A DNA stretch of 64,000 bases from Candidatus Desulfosporosinus nitrosoreducens (GCF_030954495.1 NZ_JAVHUW010000083.1:1-64000); one strand, 5' to 3'; positions 17,199 to 26,099 are shown, counted from the first letter of the stretch. Notes: a model not told the origin generated them from the letters alone. Translations and numbers: made by a program.

Positions 17199-17734
17199 AG
17201 ATAATAGCCGAGATTTCACGCTGGGCCATTCCGCTGCTGTTACTGCTCATTCCGCTTATCGCTTATGCGCGGAAAGTACCGGTATATGAGTCATTTGTAG
17301 CCGGGGCAGAGGAGGGATTTAAGACTGGCGTGCGCATACTTCCCTTTTTAATCGGAATGTTAGTGTCGATTCGAGTCTTTGTCGATTCCGGGGCTTTGGA
17401 AATACTAGCTCATTGGCTGCAGCCGTTTTTTGCTTTTCTGGGCTTGGATTCTCATATTGCGGCGATTATCCCTTTAGCTATAATGAGGCCGCTGAGTGGA
17501 TCGGGAGCCCTTGGCGTGGCAACCCAACTGATCAATCAATACGGTCCCGATTCCTATATAGGGCGGTTAGCTTCTACTCTGCAAGGCAGTACGGATACGA
17601 CCTTTTTTGTGCTGACAGTTTATTTTGGCTCAGTGGGTATAAAGAGGTATCGTTATGCCTTGAAATTAGGTTTATTAGCAGATTTTATCGGGCTGATTGT
17701 TTCAGTTTGGATTGTCACAAAAACGTTTTATTGA
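17195..17734 (+). CDS. spmB: Spore maturation protein B
   Basis: This 179-residue membrane protein is the partner of SpmA and carries the Gate-family segment IPLAIMRPLSGSGALGVATQ and STDTTFFVLTVYFGSVGIKR. The start codon overlaps the spmA stop and GGCGGAGGAG lies just upstream, so the two are translationally coupled. Together they act in spore core dehydration. Confidence 0.95.
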   Translation: MKIIAEISRWAIPLLLLLIPLIAYARKVPVYESFVAGAEEGFKTGVRILPFLIGMLVSIRVFVDSGALEILAHWLQPFFAFLGLDSHIAAIIPLAIMRPLSGSGALGVATQLINQYGPDSYIGRLASTLQGSTDTTFFVLTVYFGSVGIKRYRYALKLGLLADFIGLIVSVWIVTKTFY

Positions 17735-17780
17735 TTTATTTCTGAGCATACTAACATTGCCGAAAGGAGGCATGGTTAGT

Positions 17781-18569
17781 ATGCTTTATATCGTTTTGCC
17801 CGCATATAATGAAGCCGCTTCTTTACCCACTTTGCTCGAAACTATTGAAGGAGTCTGCGCGGATCTTCCCCATGTGATTGCAGTGGTTAATGACGGGAGC
17901 ACAGACGCCACCTCTGAAGTTATTGAAAATTGTGCCGGGACTTATCCGGCGATTCACCAAGTAAAGCATAGGCAAAATCTTGGCCTTGGAGCCGCTCTTA
18001 ACAGCGGTTTTCAGTATGTTTTAAATTACAGCTCTTCCCTGAGTTATGACCGGAATGGTTCGGCGGCGCCCGACATGGTTATAACTATGGATGCGGATAA
18101 CACACAACCGCCCGACCATATCCCTTTGTTGTACCAGTCCATTTGTTCAGGAGCCGACCTTGTGATTGCCTCCAGATTTGTCGCCGGCGGAGAACAGCAT
18201 GGGCTTTCCTTAGGGCGTAAAATGCTTTCCTGGGGAGCGGGAAAAGTTATGAGTTATTTTGTTCCCATCAGTGGTGTGCGCGATTATTCCTGCGGATACC
18301 GGGCTTACCGCCTTTCTTTACTGGCTGAAGGAACCCGGCAGTATGGTCCGGACATTATTCAAAGCCGCAATTTTTCGGGCATGGTTGAGCTGCTTTTGAA
18401 AATAGCGCCCTTGGCTGATACTGTGACAGAAATTCCTTTAAAACTTCACTATGAGTTAAAAAAGGGAGCCAGTAAGATGAAAGTTCTGGCTACAATTTGG
18501 GGCTATATTCAATTGATTTATCACATCAAACGTCAAAGGTGGAGTCCTGTCGAATGGGTCGAAGAGTAA
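17781..18569 (+). CDS. Family 2 glycosyltransferase
   Basis: About 262 residues. It has the GT-A nucleotide-sugar fold: IVLPAYNEAASLPTLLETIE at the start, VVNDGSTDATSEVIE at about 38-52, and the DxD-type MDADNTQP near 115, then GVRDYSCGYRAYR. It resembles polyprenyl-phosphate sugar transferases (DPM/GtrB type) but lacks C-terminal membrane helices. ATG 17781 is chosen at 10 bases from AAAGGAGG; ATG 17772 is too close to it. It probably makes a lipid-linked sugar used by the membrane glycosyltransferase encoded next, with which it overlaps by 16 bp. Confidence 0.85.
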   Translation: MLYIVLPAYNEAASLPTLLETIEGVCADLPHVIAVVNDGSTDATSEVIENCAGTYPAIHQVKHRQNLGLGAALNSGFQYVLNYSSSLSYDRNGSAAPDMVITMDADNTQPPDHIPLLYQSICSGADLVIASRFVAGGEQHGLSLGRKMLSWGAGKVMSYFVPISGVRDYSCGYRAYRLSLLAEGTRQYGPDIIQSRNFSGMVELLLKIAPLADTVTEIPLKLHYELKKGASKMKVLATIWGYIQLIYHIKRQRWSPVEWVEE

Positions 18570-19957
18570 GGCGGTGTTTATTAGGGCTGATTCTGCTGGC
18601 CGCTTTACTTGTTCGTCTAAAAGGGATCAACAATCCCTTGCTGGATGATCAAGCATGGCGACAAGCGGATACGGCAAGCATAGCTGTGCACATGCTTGGT
18701 CATCTCGCGGATTTCCCCAAAGTAATGCTGCCTCAGCTAAATTACGATGGAACTGTTCCTCAAAATGTCGAACTGGAGTTTCCAATGTTCCCCTATCTGC
18801 TGGCCTGGACCTGGAAACTGTTCGGATGGGGGGATATATGGGGACGCCTGTGGGCTGTGTTTTTAGCTCTCATGTCTCTGTGGGGAATTTATGATTTAGG
18901 ACGGAACCTTTTTTCCGACAGAACCGGATTATTGGCCACAGCGCTTTATGCCTTGATGCCCTTGTCAATATATTATGGACGGGTAGTGATGCCGGAGCCT
19001 ATGGCCCAAGCTTTGAGCATTTGGGCTCTGGCGCTTGTCTGGAGATGGAGGAAGTCAGAGAACAAACAAGGTGTCTGGAAAATTGGCCTGGTCATGGCAG
19101 GAGCTATTTTAGCCAAATTGCCACAATTGATGCTGTTCCCGGTAGCCTTGTGCCTGGCCTTCTATCCTTTCAAACCTAAACGGCTGGGTCAGTTCCTTGC
19201 TTACAGTTTGGTTGCAGTTAGTTTTCCTATGGTATACTATTTATGGGCTCATATGAATGTCAGCTCATCCGGTCAATTTGTGTCAGGAATCCTCACAAAC
19301 CAAGTCGTGAACTCCGGGAATTTGGATTGGCATATATTGAGTAAAAATTTACAGCGAGGTTTGACAGATAGCGCAATCTTTCTGTCAGGGTTGGGTTTAT
19401 TCAGAACGCTTTTGAATCGCTTTCCGGGACGGGCGGCTCTCTTAGTCTGGGTGGGAATTGCCTTGACTTATCTGGGGATTGTCTGCGTGCGAATCCCGCT
19501 GGATTATTATTTAGTCCCGCTTCTGCCCTTAGTGGCCTTGCTGGGGGCTTATGCCCTGGACGGCTGCGGGACCTGGCAAAATATCGCTTTAGTGGTGATG
19601 ATCTTGATAGTTGTAAACCAAAACTGTTATAGTTACTTAAAACCAAAGTATCGCTGGAATCCGGAATATTTAACTCAGGCGGAATGGATCAAGGACCATA
19701 CTCCATCGTCAAGTGTGCTTGTCTTAAGTGACCCTGCACCTATGACCTTTTACTATGCCCATCGCGTGGGTTTTCGTTTGACGGCAGTGCTTGAGGGGAC
19801 GGATAAAGCATCTCCGGTCGGGGTACTGACACATTTTCCTGCGGATTATTTTGTCCGTCTGCCCCAAAGCCATCAGGATGAGCTCTTCTGGAAAAAGGTT
19901 CAGGCTGCTTACCCTGAGGTTGGACCGGGGGTTTTCAGCCTGAAGAAATCTAAGTAG
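18554..19957 (+). CDS. Membrane glycosyltransferase (ArnT/PMT, GT39/GT83 type)
   Basis: This 467-residue protein has about ten membrane helices. After the first helix comes the acidic loop LLDDQAWRQADTASIA at about 29-44, where this class keeps its catalytic Asp. SIYYGRVVMPEPMAQALS is another family segment. Members transfer a sugar from a polyprenyl-phosphate carrier to a protein or glycolipid on the outer face of the membrane. The overlap with the upstream GT2 gene supports a two-step donor-making and transfer pair. ATG 18554 follows AAAGGTGGAG. Acceptor unknown. Confidence 0.82.
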   Translation: MGRRVRRCLLGLILLAALLVRLKGINNPLLDDQAWRQADTASIAVHMLGHLADFPKVMLPQLNYDGTVPQNVELEFPMFPYLLAWTWKLFGWGDIWGRLWAVFLALMSLWGIYDLGRNLFSDRTGLLATALYALMPLSIYYGRVVMPEPMAQALSIWALALVWRWRKSENKQGVWKIGLVMAGAILAKLPQLMLFPVALCLAFYPFKPKRLGQFLAYSLVAVSFPMVYYLWAHMNVSSSGQFVSGILTNQVVNSGNLDWHILSKNLQRGLTDSAIFLSGLGLFRTLLNRFPGRAALLVWVGIALTYLGIVCVRIPLDYYLVPLLPLVALLGAYALDGCGTWQNIALVVMILIVVNQNCYSYLKPKYRWNPEYLTQAEWIKDHTPSSSVLVLSDPAPMTFYYAHRVGFRLTAVLEGTDKASPVGVLTHFPADYFVRLPQSHQDELFWKKVQAAYPEVGPGVFSLKKSK

Positions 19958-20016
19958 TCTAAGCACTGAGTCTTGCCAAATTTGCAGAGGATAAAAGAGA
20001 AGGGGATTGAAGTTTT

Positions 20017-20835
20017 GTGGATGTTGAGCATAAAGACTTACATCAGGACTTAAATGAAGAATTCGCTGGAGAAACAGCAGAACGGCTGCAAAAAGTGCTG
20101 GCTCAAGCCGGAGTCGCCTCCCGCCGCCAAGTTGAACGCTTAATTGCAGAAGGGCGTGTGACAGTGAACGGTGAAAAAGTTTCCGTCATGGGAACTAAGG
20201 TGAGCTCCGGTGATGCTATTTGTGTAGACGGAGCTTTGATAGAGCGGTCGGATAAACTATATTATTACTTACTGAATAAGCCCGTTGGTGTTGTGACAAC
20301 TGCCCGTGATCCTCAGGGACGCAGTACGGTTGTTGAGATTATGCAAGGTGTTCCTGCCAGGGTTTATCCGGTGGGCAGGCTGGATTTTGACACAGCGGGA
20401 TTATTAGTTATGACCAATGATGGCGAATTAGCCCATCGCTTGATGCACCCCTCTTATGGAGTGGAGAAAACCTATCGGGTTTGGGTACACGGCCCGGTCG
20501 GAATTAATGCCCTCGAACAATTGCGGCAAGGGGTAAATCTCAGCGATGGAAAAACCGCTCCGGCCAAAGTTGTACGCCGAAGCGGTTTACAGCAACGCAG
20601 AACTGTAGCTGTGGATCAGAAGAGTGATTCTTTTGAAGTTTTAGAGGTGACGATTCACGAAGGGAAAAATCGTCAAGTTCGCAGGATGCTTGGCGCTGTC
20701 GGCTATCCGGTTGTTAAGCTCGAACGGATCGCTTTCGGCCCCTTGAATCAAGAAAGACAACTCCTGCCGGGAAATTACAGATCCCTGACAAAGGAGGAAG
20801 TTCAAAAGCTCCGTGCTTTGGTGGGCTTGACTTAA
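20017..20835 (+). CDS. rluB: rRNA pseudouridine synthase, RsuA/RluB family
   Basis: This 272-residue protein starts at GTG after AGAGGGGAT. An N-terminal S4 RNA-binding domain (LQKVLAQAGVASRRQVERLI, about 24-43) is followed by the synthase domain with VYPVGRLDFDTAGLLVMTND at about 118-137 (catalytic Asp in GRLD). The end has EGKNRQVRRMLGAVGYPV. It isomerises a uridine in 23S rRNA. A neighbourhood with sporulation genes (spmA, spmB upstream) is the arrangement known from Bacillus and relatives. Its 3' end overlaps the convergent next gene by 4 bp. Confidence 0.93.
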   Translation: MDVEHKDLHQDLNEEFAGETAERLQKVLAQAGVASRRQVERLIAEGRVTVNGEKVSVMGTKVSSGDAICVDGALIERSDKLYYYLLNKPVGVVTTARDPQGRSTVVEIMQGVPARVYPVGRLDFDTAGLLVMTNDGELAHRLMHPSYGVEKTYRVWVHGPVGINALEQLRQGVNLSDGKTAPAKVVRRSGLQQRRTVAVDQKSDSFEVLEVTIHEGKNRQVRRMLGAVGYPVVKLERIAFGPLNQERQLLPGNYRSLTKEEVQKLRALVGLT

Positions 20836-21347
20836 TTATTAAGCGGATAAATGGGATGATTAATAGCTGTATTCCACTTCTCAATGTCTTTGCCGCCAAA
20901 GGCGCCTAAAGCATTGGCGACAGAATTCTGTTTATCGTTGCTGGTTGGCACGATAACTAACCAATGCCCCGTTCTCACCTCATGCTCATAATGCCGGGCC
21001 CGTTCTTCGGAGAGGCCGTAGGTCAGGAGGGCTTCCGTAAGTCCCCGTCCTTGTGGCTGATGCATGAGTTGAGCGGCCAGAGGTCCCGCGACGACTACTT
21101 GGCCCAGGTCAGGAACCTCAACGGGTGGGGCTTGAACAAGCCAGGCATTGAATTTGTCTAAATTTATTTCGCTGGGGTAGTAGGCCAGCTCGTTAGCGAT
21201 TTCTTCTTTAAATTCCCCTTGATGCAGGTATTCAGCTCGAACCACAACAGAAATTTTACTGTTGGCCAGAGATTCTCCTTGAATTTCTTCGATGGCTTCT
21301 TTCGTTTGTTGAGGTCCTTTAAAAATTGCAACCACAGTTTTTCTCAT
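20832..21347 (-). CDS. General stress protein 17M-like protein (YflT domain)
   Basis: This 171-residue protein begins RKTVVAIFKGPQQTKEAIEE and has two repeats of the YflT-type fold (control of sign-alternating strands and helices), with AGPLAAQLM in the middle and RHYEHEVRTGHWLVIVPTSN near the C-terminus. The family is induced by heat and general stress in Bacillus; its molecular role is unknown. It converges on rluB with a 4-bp overlap. ATG 21347 is preceded by AAAGGAGAT. Confidence 0.72.
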   Translation of the reverse strand: MRKTVVAIFKGPQQTKEAIEEIQGESLANSKISVVVRAEYLHQGEFKEEIANELAYYPSEINLDKFNAWLVQAPPVEVPDLGQVVVAGPLAAQLMHQPQGRGLTEALLTYGLSEERARHYEHEVRTGHWLVIVPTSNDKQNSVANALGAFGGKDIEKWNTAINHPIYPLNN

Positions 21348-21526
21348 GTCTTAATCTCCTTTGTCAGCATTCCCTAAAATAAGCTCCAAATTGGTGTTAG
21401 TATGTCCATAAACTACAAGCCTAAAGCAAAGTTGGCAGGAGAAAATCGTGCCTTTGGAGAATATTTTTCGGGAAGGAGATGAGAAGGCTGGAAGGCTTAA
21501 AAATAGAAACGGAGAGAGTGGGAGAC

Positions 21527-21991
21527 ATGAAAATTCGGATTGGAGATGAACTCCTCACGGAACATGTCCGTGTGAAGATTCGTCTGGATTATCGCGGTGA
21601 AGCGCGAAGTGGCCGCTTTTTTTTCGGAGGTAAAAGTAAAGAGCAAGTGGCGGAATTAACCCGGGAACAACAAGTAGCGGTGTTGCGCAACGTTCCCTTG
21701 CAAGGAATTATGATTGAAGATGTGGACTTGAGCTTAGATGTTTATACGGTAAGTCAAAGAGAGGGAAAACGAAGCCATGAGTGGTCCTATGCTCCGATTG
21801 TTTTGACGCTGAGAGTGGAAAATCTTGACGATTTGCTTCCCCTGCTAATTAAACCGGAATTTCGTAAAATTGAATTTCTCAGCCCTGAAAATATTTCCCT
21901 CCACCGTTTGGACATGGAGCGGCTGCTCTTCCGCTTGAGCCAATCCTTCCAGCAAGAGCTAAAGTCATTGGAGCAAAAGTATTTGCGTTAA
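21527..21991 (+). CDS. Conserved hypothetical protein (155 aa)
   Basis: The protein begins MKIRIGDELLTEHVRVKIRL and has an alternating charged/hydrophobic pattern, suggesting a small beta-rich soluble domain, and ends in a helical SLSQSFQQELKSLEQKY-like tail (reading RLSQSFQQELKSLEQKYLR). I recognise no motif. ATG 21527 has GGAGAG about 8 bases upstream; an in-frame ATG at 21479 touches the AAGGAG sequence and is unlikely. A terminator follows. Confidence 0.65.
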   Translation: MKIRIGDELLTEHVRVKIRLDYRGEARSGRFFFGGKSKEQVAELTREQQVAVLRNVPLQGIMIEDVDLSLDVYTVSQREGKRSHEWSYAPIVLTLRVENLDDLLPLLIKPEFRKIEFLSPENISLHRLDMERLLFRLSQSFQQELKSLEQKYLR

Positions 21992-22018
21992 ATTACAACT
22001 ATTAAATGCTTGGAATAA

Positions 22019-22057
22019 AACAGTGGGGAACGGGTTCATCATCCTCACTGTTTTTGC
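22019..22057 (+). terminator. Rho-independent terminator
   Basis: AACAGTGGGGA (22019-22029) pairs with TCCTCACTGTT with a single mismatch, followed by TTTTT. It closes the hypothetical gene before it and insulates the lactate module. Confidence 0.85.
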
Positions 22058-22141
22058 TTAGGGAATCGAAACTAATTGGAGATAAGACAGGGGGTTATTG
22101 CATAAATTATTAAATAATTTATTCGCAATAGCAAAAACATA

Positions 22142-22189
22142 TTGAAATTTTTTCAATATTGGATTAACATAAGACTAAGTGGTCAGACA
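22142..22189 (+). promoter_or_regulatory. Lactate-module promoter 1 with operator
   Basis: The -35 box TTGAAA (22142-22147), a 17-bp spacer and the -10 box TAACAT (22165-22170) match a SigA promoter. TGGTCAGACA (22180-22189) lies about where transcription should start. The same CATATTGAAATTT block followed by a GGTC..GAC element recurs before the permease (22656) and before the oxidase (24602), so this is very likely one operator of the FadR-type regulator encoded at 27757. It is followed only by small ORFs and a terminator. Confidence 0.75.
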
Positions 22190-22299
22190 GCAGGTTAGAC
22201 TTACTTGAAGAGTGAAACACAGTTTCAAATCATTGCCTTTGATTAGGGTGTTTGAACAAAATTCCCGGATCTAAGGGGCAAATTTGCGGGAGGTGGTCT

Positions 22300-22338
22300 A
22301 TGAACAGCGACAATACGCTGAGAAATCTTCAAAGATGA
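22300..22338 (+). CDS. 12-codon leader ORF
   Basis: MNSDNTLRNLQR is preceded by GCGGGAGGTGG, a strong ribosome binding site, and lies on the short transcript between promoter 1 and the terminator at 22552. Its TGA is immediately followed by the ATG of the next small ORF. It may be a translated leader that couples ribosome movement to the following ORF or to RNA folding. Confidence 0.35.
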   Translation: MNSDNTLRNLQR

Positions 22339-22515
22339 ATGATTCAAGCGGGTTTTTTAGCGGAAGGAAAGGAAGACCATAAACTATTTAGGTATACTTG
22401 CAGGCTTTGGCTTATCCTGGTAGATAGAAACCTTACGCATACATTTAACAATCTGCAGAACTTAGAAAGCTATATCGCAATCTTAGACAAACATAATGTT
22501 TTTTTTCACAATTAA
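22339..22515 (+). CDS. 58-codon small ORF in the leader transcript
   Basis: The frame begins right after the stop of the 12-codon ORF and encodes MIQAGFLAEGKEDHKLFRYT, continuing to a basic/aromatic end DKHNVFFHN. It is not hydrophobic throughout and matches no family I know. It may be a regulatory peptide or a decayed gene. The 22190-22655 region holds nothing else apart from the terminator. Confidence 0.3.
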   Translation: MIQAGFLAEGKEDHKLFRYTCRLWLILVDRNLTHTFNNLQNLESYIAILDKHNVFFHN

Positions 22516-22551
22516 AGGCTAACGTTGGAAGATTCTTGCCTTGAAAAGACA

Positions 22552-22576
22552 AAAAGCCCGTAAATAAAGGCTTTTT
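22552..22576 (+). terminator. Terminator of the short leader transcript
   Basis: AAAAGCC (22552-22558) pairs with GGCTTTT (22569-22575) and continues in T residues. It ends the transcript from promoter 1 about 80 bp before promoter 2. Confidence 0.75.
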
Positions 22577-22655
22577 CGTGTTTTGCCGTTGCCTTTAAGT
22601 GAGTGTATTATTAAAAAATAGCGATAATTGTGAAACAAAGAATTATATTGGCATA

Positions 22656-22715
22656 TTGAAATTTTCTTTTACTGGGGTTACTATATTAGGAGACGGGCGG
22701 ATGGTCTGATGGCCA
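22656..22715 (+). promoter_or_regulatory. Lactate-permease promoter with operator
   Basis: TTGAAA (22656-22661), a 17-bp spacer and TACTAT (22679-22684) form a SigA promoter with the same upstream CATATTGAAATTT block as the two others. The imperfect palindrome TGGTCTGATGGCCA (22702-22715) lies just after the expected start of transcription, in the position of a repressor site. Confidence 0.8.
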
Positions 22716-22847
22716 AACTGTCAGTTTATTTTCACTTCATTAAACTATATTAAACTATACAGAAAAGGAGGTTCTGAGAGAAACTGAATAAGTAGCCAGC
22801 GAATTGGAAACGCTCTAGACATACTTATTGAAAGGTGGAATTATGAA

Positions 22848-24500
22848 ATGCCATGGACACAGAATTATGCCGCCCTAGGGAATAGCATACCGTTGACCGC
22901 GCTTGCCGTGTCGCTGCCAATTTTTTATTTGTTCTGGGCACTCGCTATTAAGCGAATGAAGGGGCATATTGCCGGTGTGACGACGCTCTTATTTACAATT
23001 ATTGATGTGATGATCGTCTATAAAATGCCTTTTGAACTCGCAATTTCTTCCAGTATTTTAGGGATTTTAAATGGTATATTCCCAATCGCCTGGATTATTG
23101 TTGCTGCTGTTTTCTTATACAACTTAACAGTAGAAGCCGGTCAATTCGATATTATTAAAAGTTCTATCGCTTCCTTGTCCGATGACCGCCGACTTCAAGC
23201 CCTGTTAATTGCCTTCTCCTTCGGTGCCTTCTTAGAAGGGGTTGCCGGCTTTGGTACTCCGGTTGCTATCACCGCTTCCATCTTGATTGGCTTAGGTTTT
23301 GAACCGCTTTATGCAGCAGGAATTTGCTTAGTTGCCAATACGGCACCTGTAGCATTCGGAGCAATCGGTGCTCCTATCGTAGCGGCTGCCGCTGCTTCCG
23401 GAGTTCCGGCCGACACCATTGCTGCCGCAATCGGACGTCAGCTGCCGTTCCTCTCGGTATTTGTTCCTCTGTATTTGGTCGTTATCATGGCTGGTTGGAA
23501 AAATGTTAAAGAAGTACTGCCAGGAATTATCTGCTCCGGTGTCACCTTTGCTATCGCGCAATGGTGGTCTTCCAACTACTTGGGAGCTATGCTGCCGGAC
23601 GTTATCGCTTCAATTTTCTCCCTCCTTTGCACAGCTATTCTGCTTAAAGTCTGGAAACCTAAAAATATCTGGCGTTTCCCGCACGAGCATGGACAGAAGG
23701 TTGAGCAATATAAGAAATATAGCGGCGGTCAAATTCTCAAAGCTTGGTCTCCGTTTATTGTTCTGACTGTTCTGGTTGGACTCTGGGGAACCAACTCCTT
23801 CAAAGGCTATGTTACCAGTCAACTCAAATGGTTTGTCAACATTCCGCACTGGCCCGGCTTAGACGGTTTGGTTTATAAAGCGGCTCCGATTGTTGCCAAA
23901 CCAACCTTGTATGCTGCCAGCTATAAATGGGATTTCTTCCTCTTCACTGGGACAGTTATCTTAATCAGTTCTATTATCAGCATGTTCATTCTGCGCATCA
24001 GCCCGGCGAGAGTTGGCAAGGTTGCCGGTACTACCCTTAAGAGCCTCATTTATCCGTGTATCACAATTGGTTCGGTGCTTGGCTTTGCCTATATTGCCAA
24101 CTACTCCGGTCTTTCTTACACTCTTGGCTTATTCTTCTCTCTGACCGGAAAAGCGTTCCCCTTCTTTGCCCCGGTCTTAGGATGGTTGGGCGTGTTCCTG
24201 ACAGGTTCCGATACTTCGGCCAACGCGCTCTTCGGCCAATTACAAAACGTTACGGCTACCCAGCTTCACCTCAACCCGGTTCTGACAGTTGCTGCCAACA
24301 GTTCCGGTGGTGTCGTAGGAAAAATGATCTCTCCGCAATCCATCGCAGTTGCAGCTGCAGCTACAGGCTTAATCGGCAGAGAGTCAGACCTTTTCCGCTT
24401 TACAATTAAACACTCTTTGATCATGTTGCTCATCATTTGCTGCATTACCTTGATTCAAGCCTACCTCGTGCCTGGCATGATTCCTGTCCTCATGCACTAA
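22848..24500 (+). CDS. lctP: L-lactate permease (LctP/LldP family)
   Basis: This 550-residue protein has 12-14 hydrophobic segments with family signatures FGAFLEGVAGFGTPVAI near 123-139, GFEPLYAAGICLVANTAPVA, and TGSDTSANALFGQLQ near 455. It is a lactate (or glycolate)/H+ symporter of the cytoplasmic membrane that feeds the oxidase encoded next. ATG 22848 follows AAAGGTGG by 8 bases. It has its own promoter and terminator, and shares an operator type with the oxidase operon. Confidence 0.95.
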   Translation: MPWTQNYAALGNSIPLTALAVSLPIFYLFWALAIKRMKGHIAGVTTLLFTIIDVMIVYKMPFELAISSSILGILNGIFPIAWIIVAAVFLYNLTVEAGQFDIIKSSIASLSDDRRLQALLIAFSFGAFLEGVAGFGTPVAITASILIGLGFEPLYAAGICLVANTAPVAFGAIGAPIVAAAAASGVPADTIAAAIGRQLPFLSVFVPLYLVVIMAGWKNVKEVLPGIICSGVTFAIAQWWSSNYLGAMLPDVIASIFSLLCTAILLKVWKPKNIWRFPHEHGQKVEQYKKYSGGQILKAWSPFIVLTVLVGLWGTNSFKGYVTSQLKWFVNIPHWPGLDGLVYKAAPIVAKPTLYAASYKWDFFLFTGTVILISSIISMFILRISPARVGKVAGTTLKSLIYPCITIGSVLGFAYIANYSGLSYTLGLFFSLTGKAFPFFAPVLGWLGVFLTGSDTSANALFGQLQNVTATQLHLNPVLTVAANSSGGVVGKMISPQSIAVAAAATGLIGRESDLFRFTIKHSLIMLLIICCITLIQAYLVPGMIPVLMH

Positions 24501-24531
24501 TGGTGTGTAATTGAAACTTAAATAAAAAATA

Positions 24532-24572
24532 GCGGGAAGCGGTCATTTATTAACCCTTCCCGCCATTTTTTT
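24532..24572 (+). terminator. Terminator of lctP
   Basis: GCGGGAAG (24532-24539) pairs perfectly with CTTCCCGC (24556-24563), followed by seven T residues. Confidence 0.9.
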
Positions 24573-24601
24573 GATTCCTAAATATTACATAAATTCTCAT
24601 A

Positions 24602-24683
24602 TTGAAATTTCTCTACAATCGGATTATTATAAGAGTAGAGCAAAAACGATTATTTTATAGATTATGTGGTCTGACAATCAGAC
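24602..24683 (+). promoter_or_regulatory. Promoter and operator of the lactate oxidase operon
   Basis: TTGAAA (24602-24607), a 17-bp spacer and TATTAT (24625-24630) form the third copy of this promoter. TGGTCTGACAATCAGAC (24667-24683) contains the perfect palindrome GTCTGA-CAA-TCAGAC. It lies between the promoter and the ribosome binding site AAAGGGGG, so binding there would block transcription. Confidence 0.8.
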
Positions 24684-24708
24684 AAACAACAAAGGGGGAT
24701 ACAATAAA

Positions 24709-26097
24709 ATGTTAGCTCGTGAAGTCTTAGAGGAACTCGTGCAAGTGCTCGGTCGTGAAAATGTTCTTACAGAGCAGGAAGACTTACTGACCTATTCATA
24801 CGACGCAACTGCGGCGATGAAACACCAAAAGCCGGATGTTGTGGTTTCGCCCCTTTCCACCGAACAGGTTGCCGAGGTCGTCAAAATTGCCCAGCGCTAC
24901 CAAGTGCCAATCTATCCGCGTGGATCAGGAACGAATCTCAGCGGGGGAACTATTCCTGTGCAAGGCGGCATTGTTCTCTCTATGCTTAACCTTAATAAGA
25001 TCTTAGAAATGGATCAGGACAATTTAACCGCGACGGTTCAGCCCGGTGTGATTATTCAGGAGCTTAACGACGAAGCAGCCAAACATGGCTTGATTTATCC
25101 TCCCGATCCCGGAACAGTGACCACAGCCACCATGGGTGGTTCGGTGTCGGAATGTTCGGGCGGTTTACGGGGTTTAAAATATGGAGTTACCAAACACTAT
25201 ATCATGGGCTTAACGATTGTTTTGGCCAACGGCAAGATTATTCGCTGGGGCGGCAAAACGGTTAAAAATGTTACAGGCTATGATTTGGTGGCACTTTTCA
25301 CAGGGGCGGAAGGAACCTTAGGAATTATCACGGAAATGATCGTTAAACTAATCCCGGCTCCCGAGACGAGAAAAAGCGTCTTAGGCGTCTTTGATAACCT
25401 TGACAAAGCAGGCAATGCTATTGCTGCCATCATCCGCAACAAGGTGATTCCGGCGACTCTGGAGATCATGGACAAGGTAACGATTCAAACCGTGGAACAC
25501 TTTGTTCATGCAGGTCTGCCGCTTAATGCCGAAGCTGTACTTTTGTGCGAAGTAGATGGCTATAAGGAAGTTGTCGAGCGTGAGTCCGTGTTGGTGGAAC
25601 GAATTCTCCAAGAAGAAGGTGCGGTGGAAGTAAAGGTAGCCAAGAACGATCAGGAACGTGATCTTTTATGGCTGGCCCGACGCAGTGCCCTTCCTGCTCT
25701 GGCCCAGAAACGGCCAACGACAGTTCTGGAAGACGCCACGGTTCCCCGCAGCAAAATCCCTGATATGCTGAAAATCATCCGTAAAATAGCGGACAAGCAT
25801 AACCTGCAGATTGCTACCTTTGGCCATGCCGGAGATGGAAATCTTCATCCTACAATTTTAACCGATGAGCGGGACCAGGATGAAATGCAACGGGTTCATC
25901 TCGCTGTCGATGAAATTTTCCAAGGCGCTATTGCCTTGGGCGGAACTCTTTCCGGTGAACATGGTATTGGCATTGCTAAAATGGGCTTTTTAGGATTGGA
26001 ATTTGGAGAAGCCGGTGTAGAGGTTTTGAAACACATTAAAGAAGCCTTGGATCCCAACTATATGTTGAACCCTGGCAAAATCGTGAGGAGGGACTAA
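24709..26097 (+). CDS. glcD: FAD-linked lactate/glycolate oxidase subunit (GlcD-like)
   Basis: This 462-residue protein is a VAO-family flavoprotein. The FAD domain has IYPRGSGTNLSGGTIP near 71-86 and the PDPGTVTTATMGGSVSECSG segment; the C-terminal FAD-linked oxidase cap ends with HAGDGNLHPTI near 370 and SGEHGIG near 420. It oxidises lactate (or glycolate) to the 2-oxo acid and passes electrons to the adjacent Fe-S subunit. ATG 24709 follows AAAGGGGG; an ATG at 24664 lies inside the operator. The Fe-S gene begins 2 bp after it. Confidence 0.93.
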   Translation: MLAREVLEELVQVLGRENVLTEQEDLLTYSYDATAAMKHQKPDVVVSPLSTEQVAEVVKIAQRYQVPIYPRGSGTNLSGGTIPVQGGIVLSMLNLNKILEMDQDNLTATVQPGVIIQELNDEAAKHGLIYPPDPGTVTTATMGGSVSECSGGLRGLKYGVTKHYIMGLTIVLANGKIIRWGGKTVKNVTGYDLVALFTGAEGTLGIITEMIVKLIPAPETRKSVLGVFDNLDKAGNAIAAIIRNKVIPATLEIMDKVTIQTVEHFVHAGLPLNAEAVLLCEVDGYKEVVERESVLVERILQEEGAVEVKVAKNDQERDLLWLARRSALPALAQKRPTTVLEDATVPRSKIPDMLKIIRKIADKHNLQIATFGHAGDGNLHPTILTDERDQDEMQRVHLAVDEIFQGAIALGGTLSGEHGIGIAKMGFLGLEFGEAGVEVLKHIKEALDPNYMLNPGKIVRRD

Positions 26098-26099
26098 TC

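Noticed and set aside
22500..22640. Rex-type redox operator near the permease promoter
   Set aside because: TTCACAATT and AATTGTGAA occur about 120 bp apart, but no single palindrome of the expected spacing is present.
24664..24708. Alternative start of the lactate oxidase at 24664
   Set aside because: This ATG lies inside the palindromic operator and has no ribosome binding site; AAAGGGGG precedes the later ATG at 24709.
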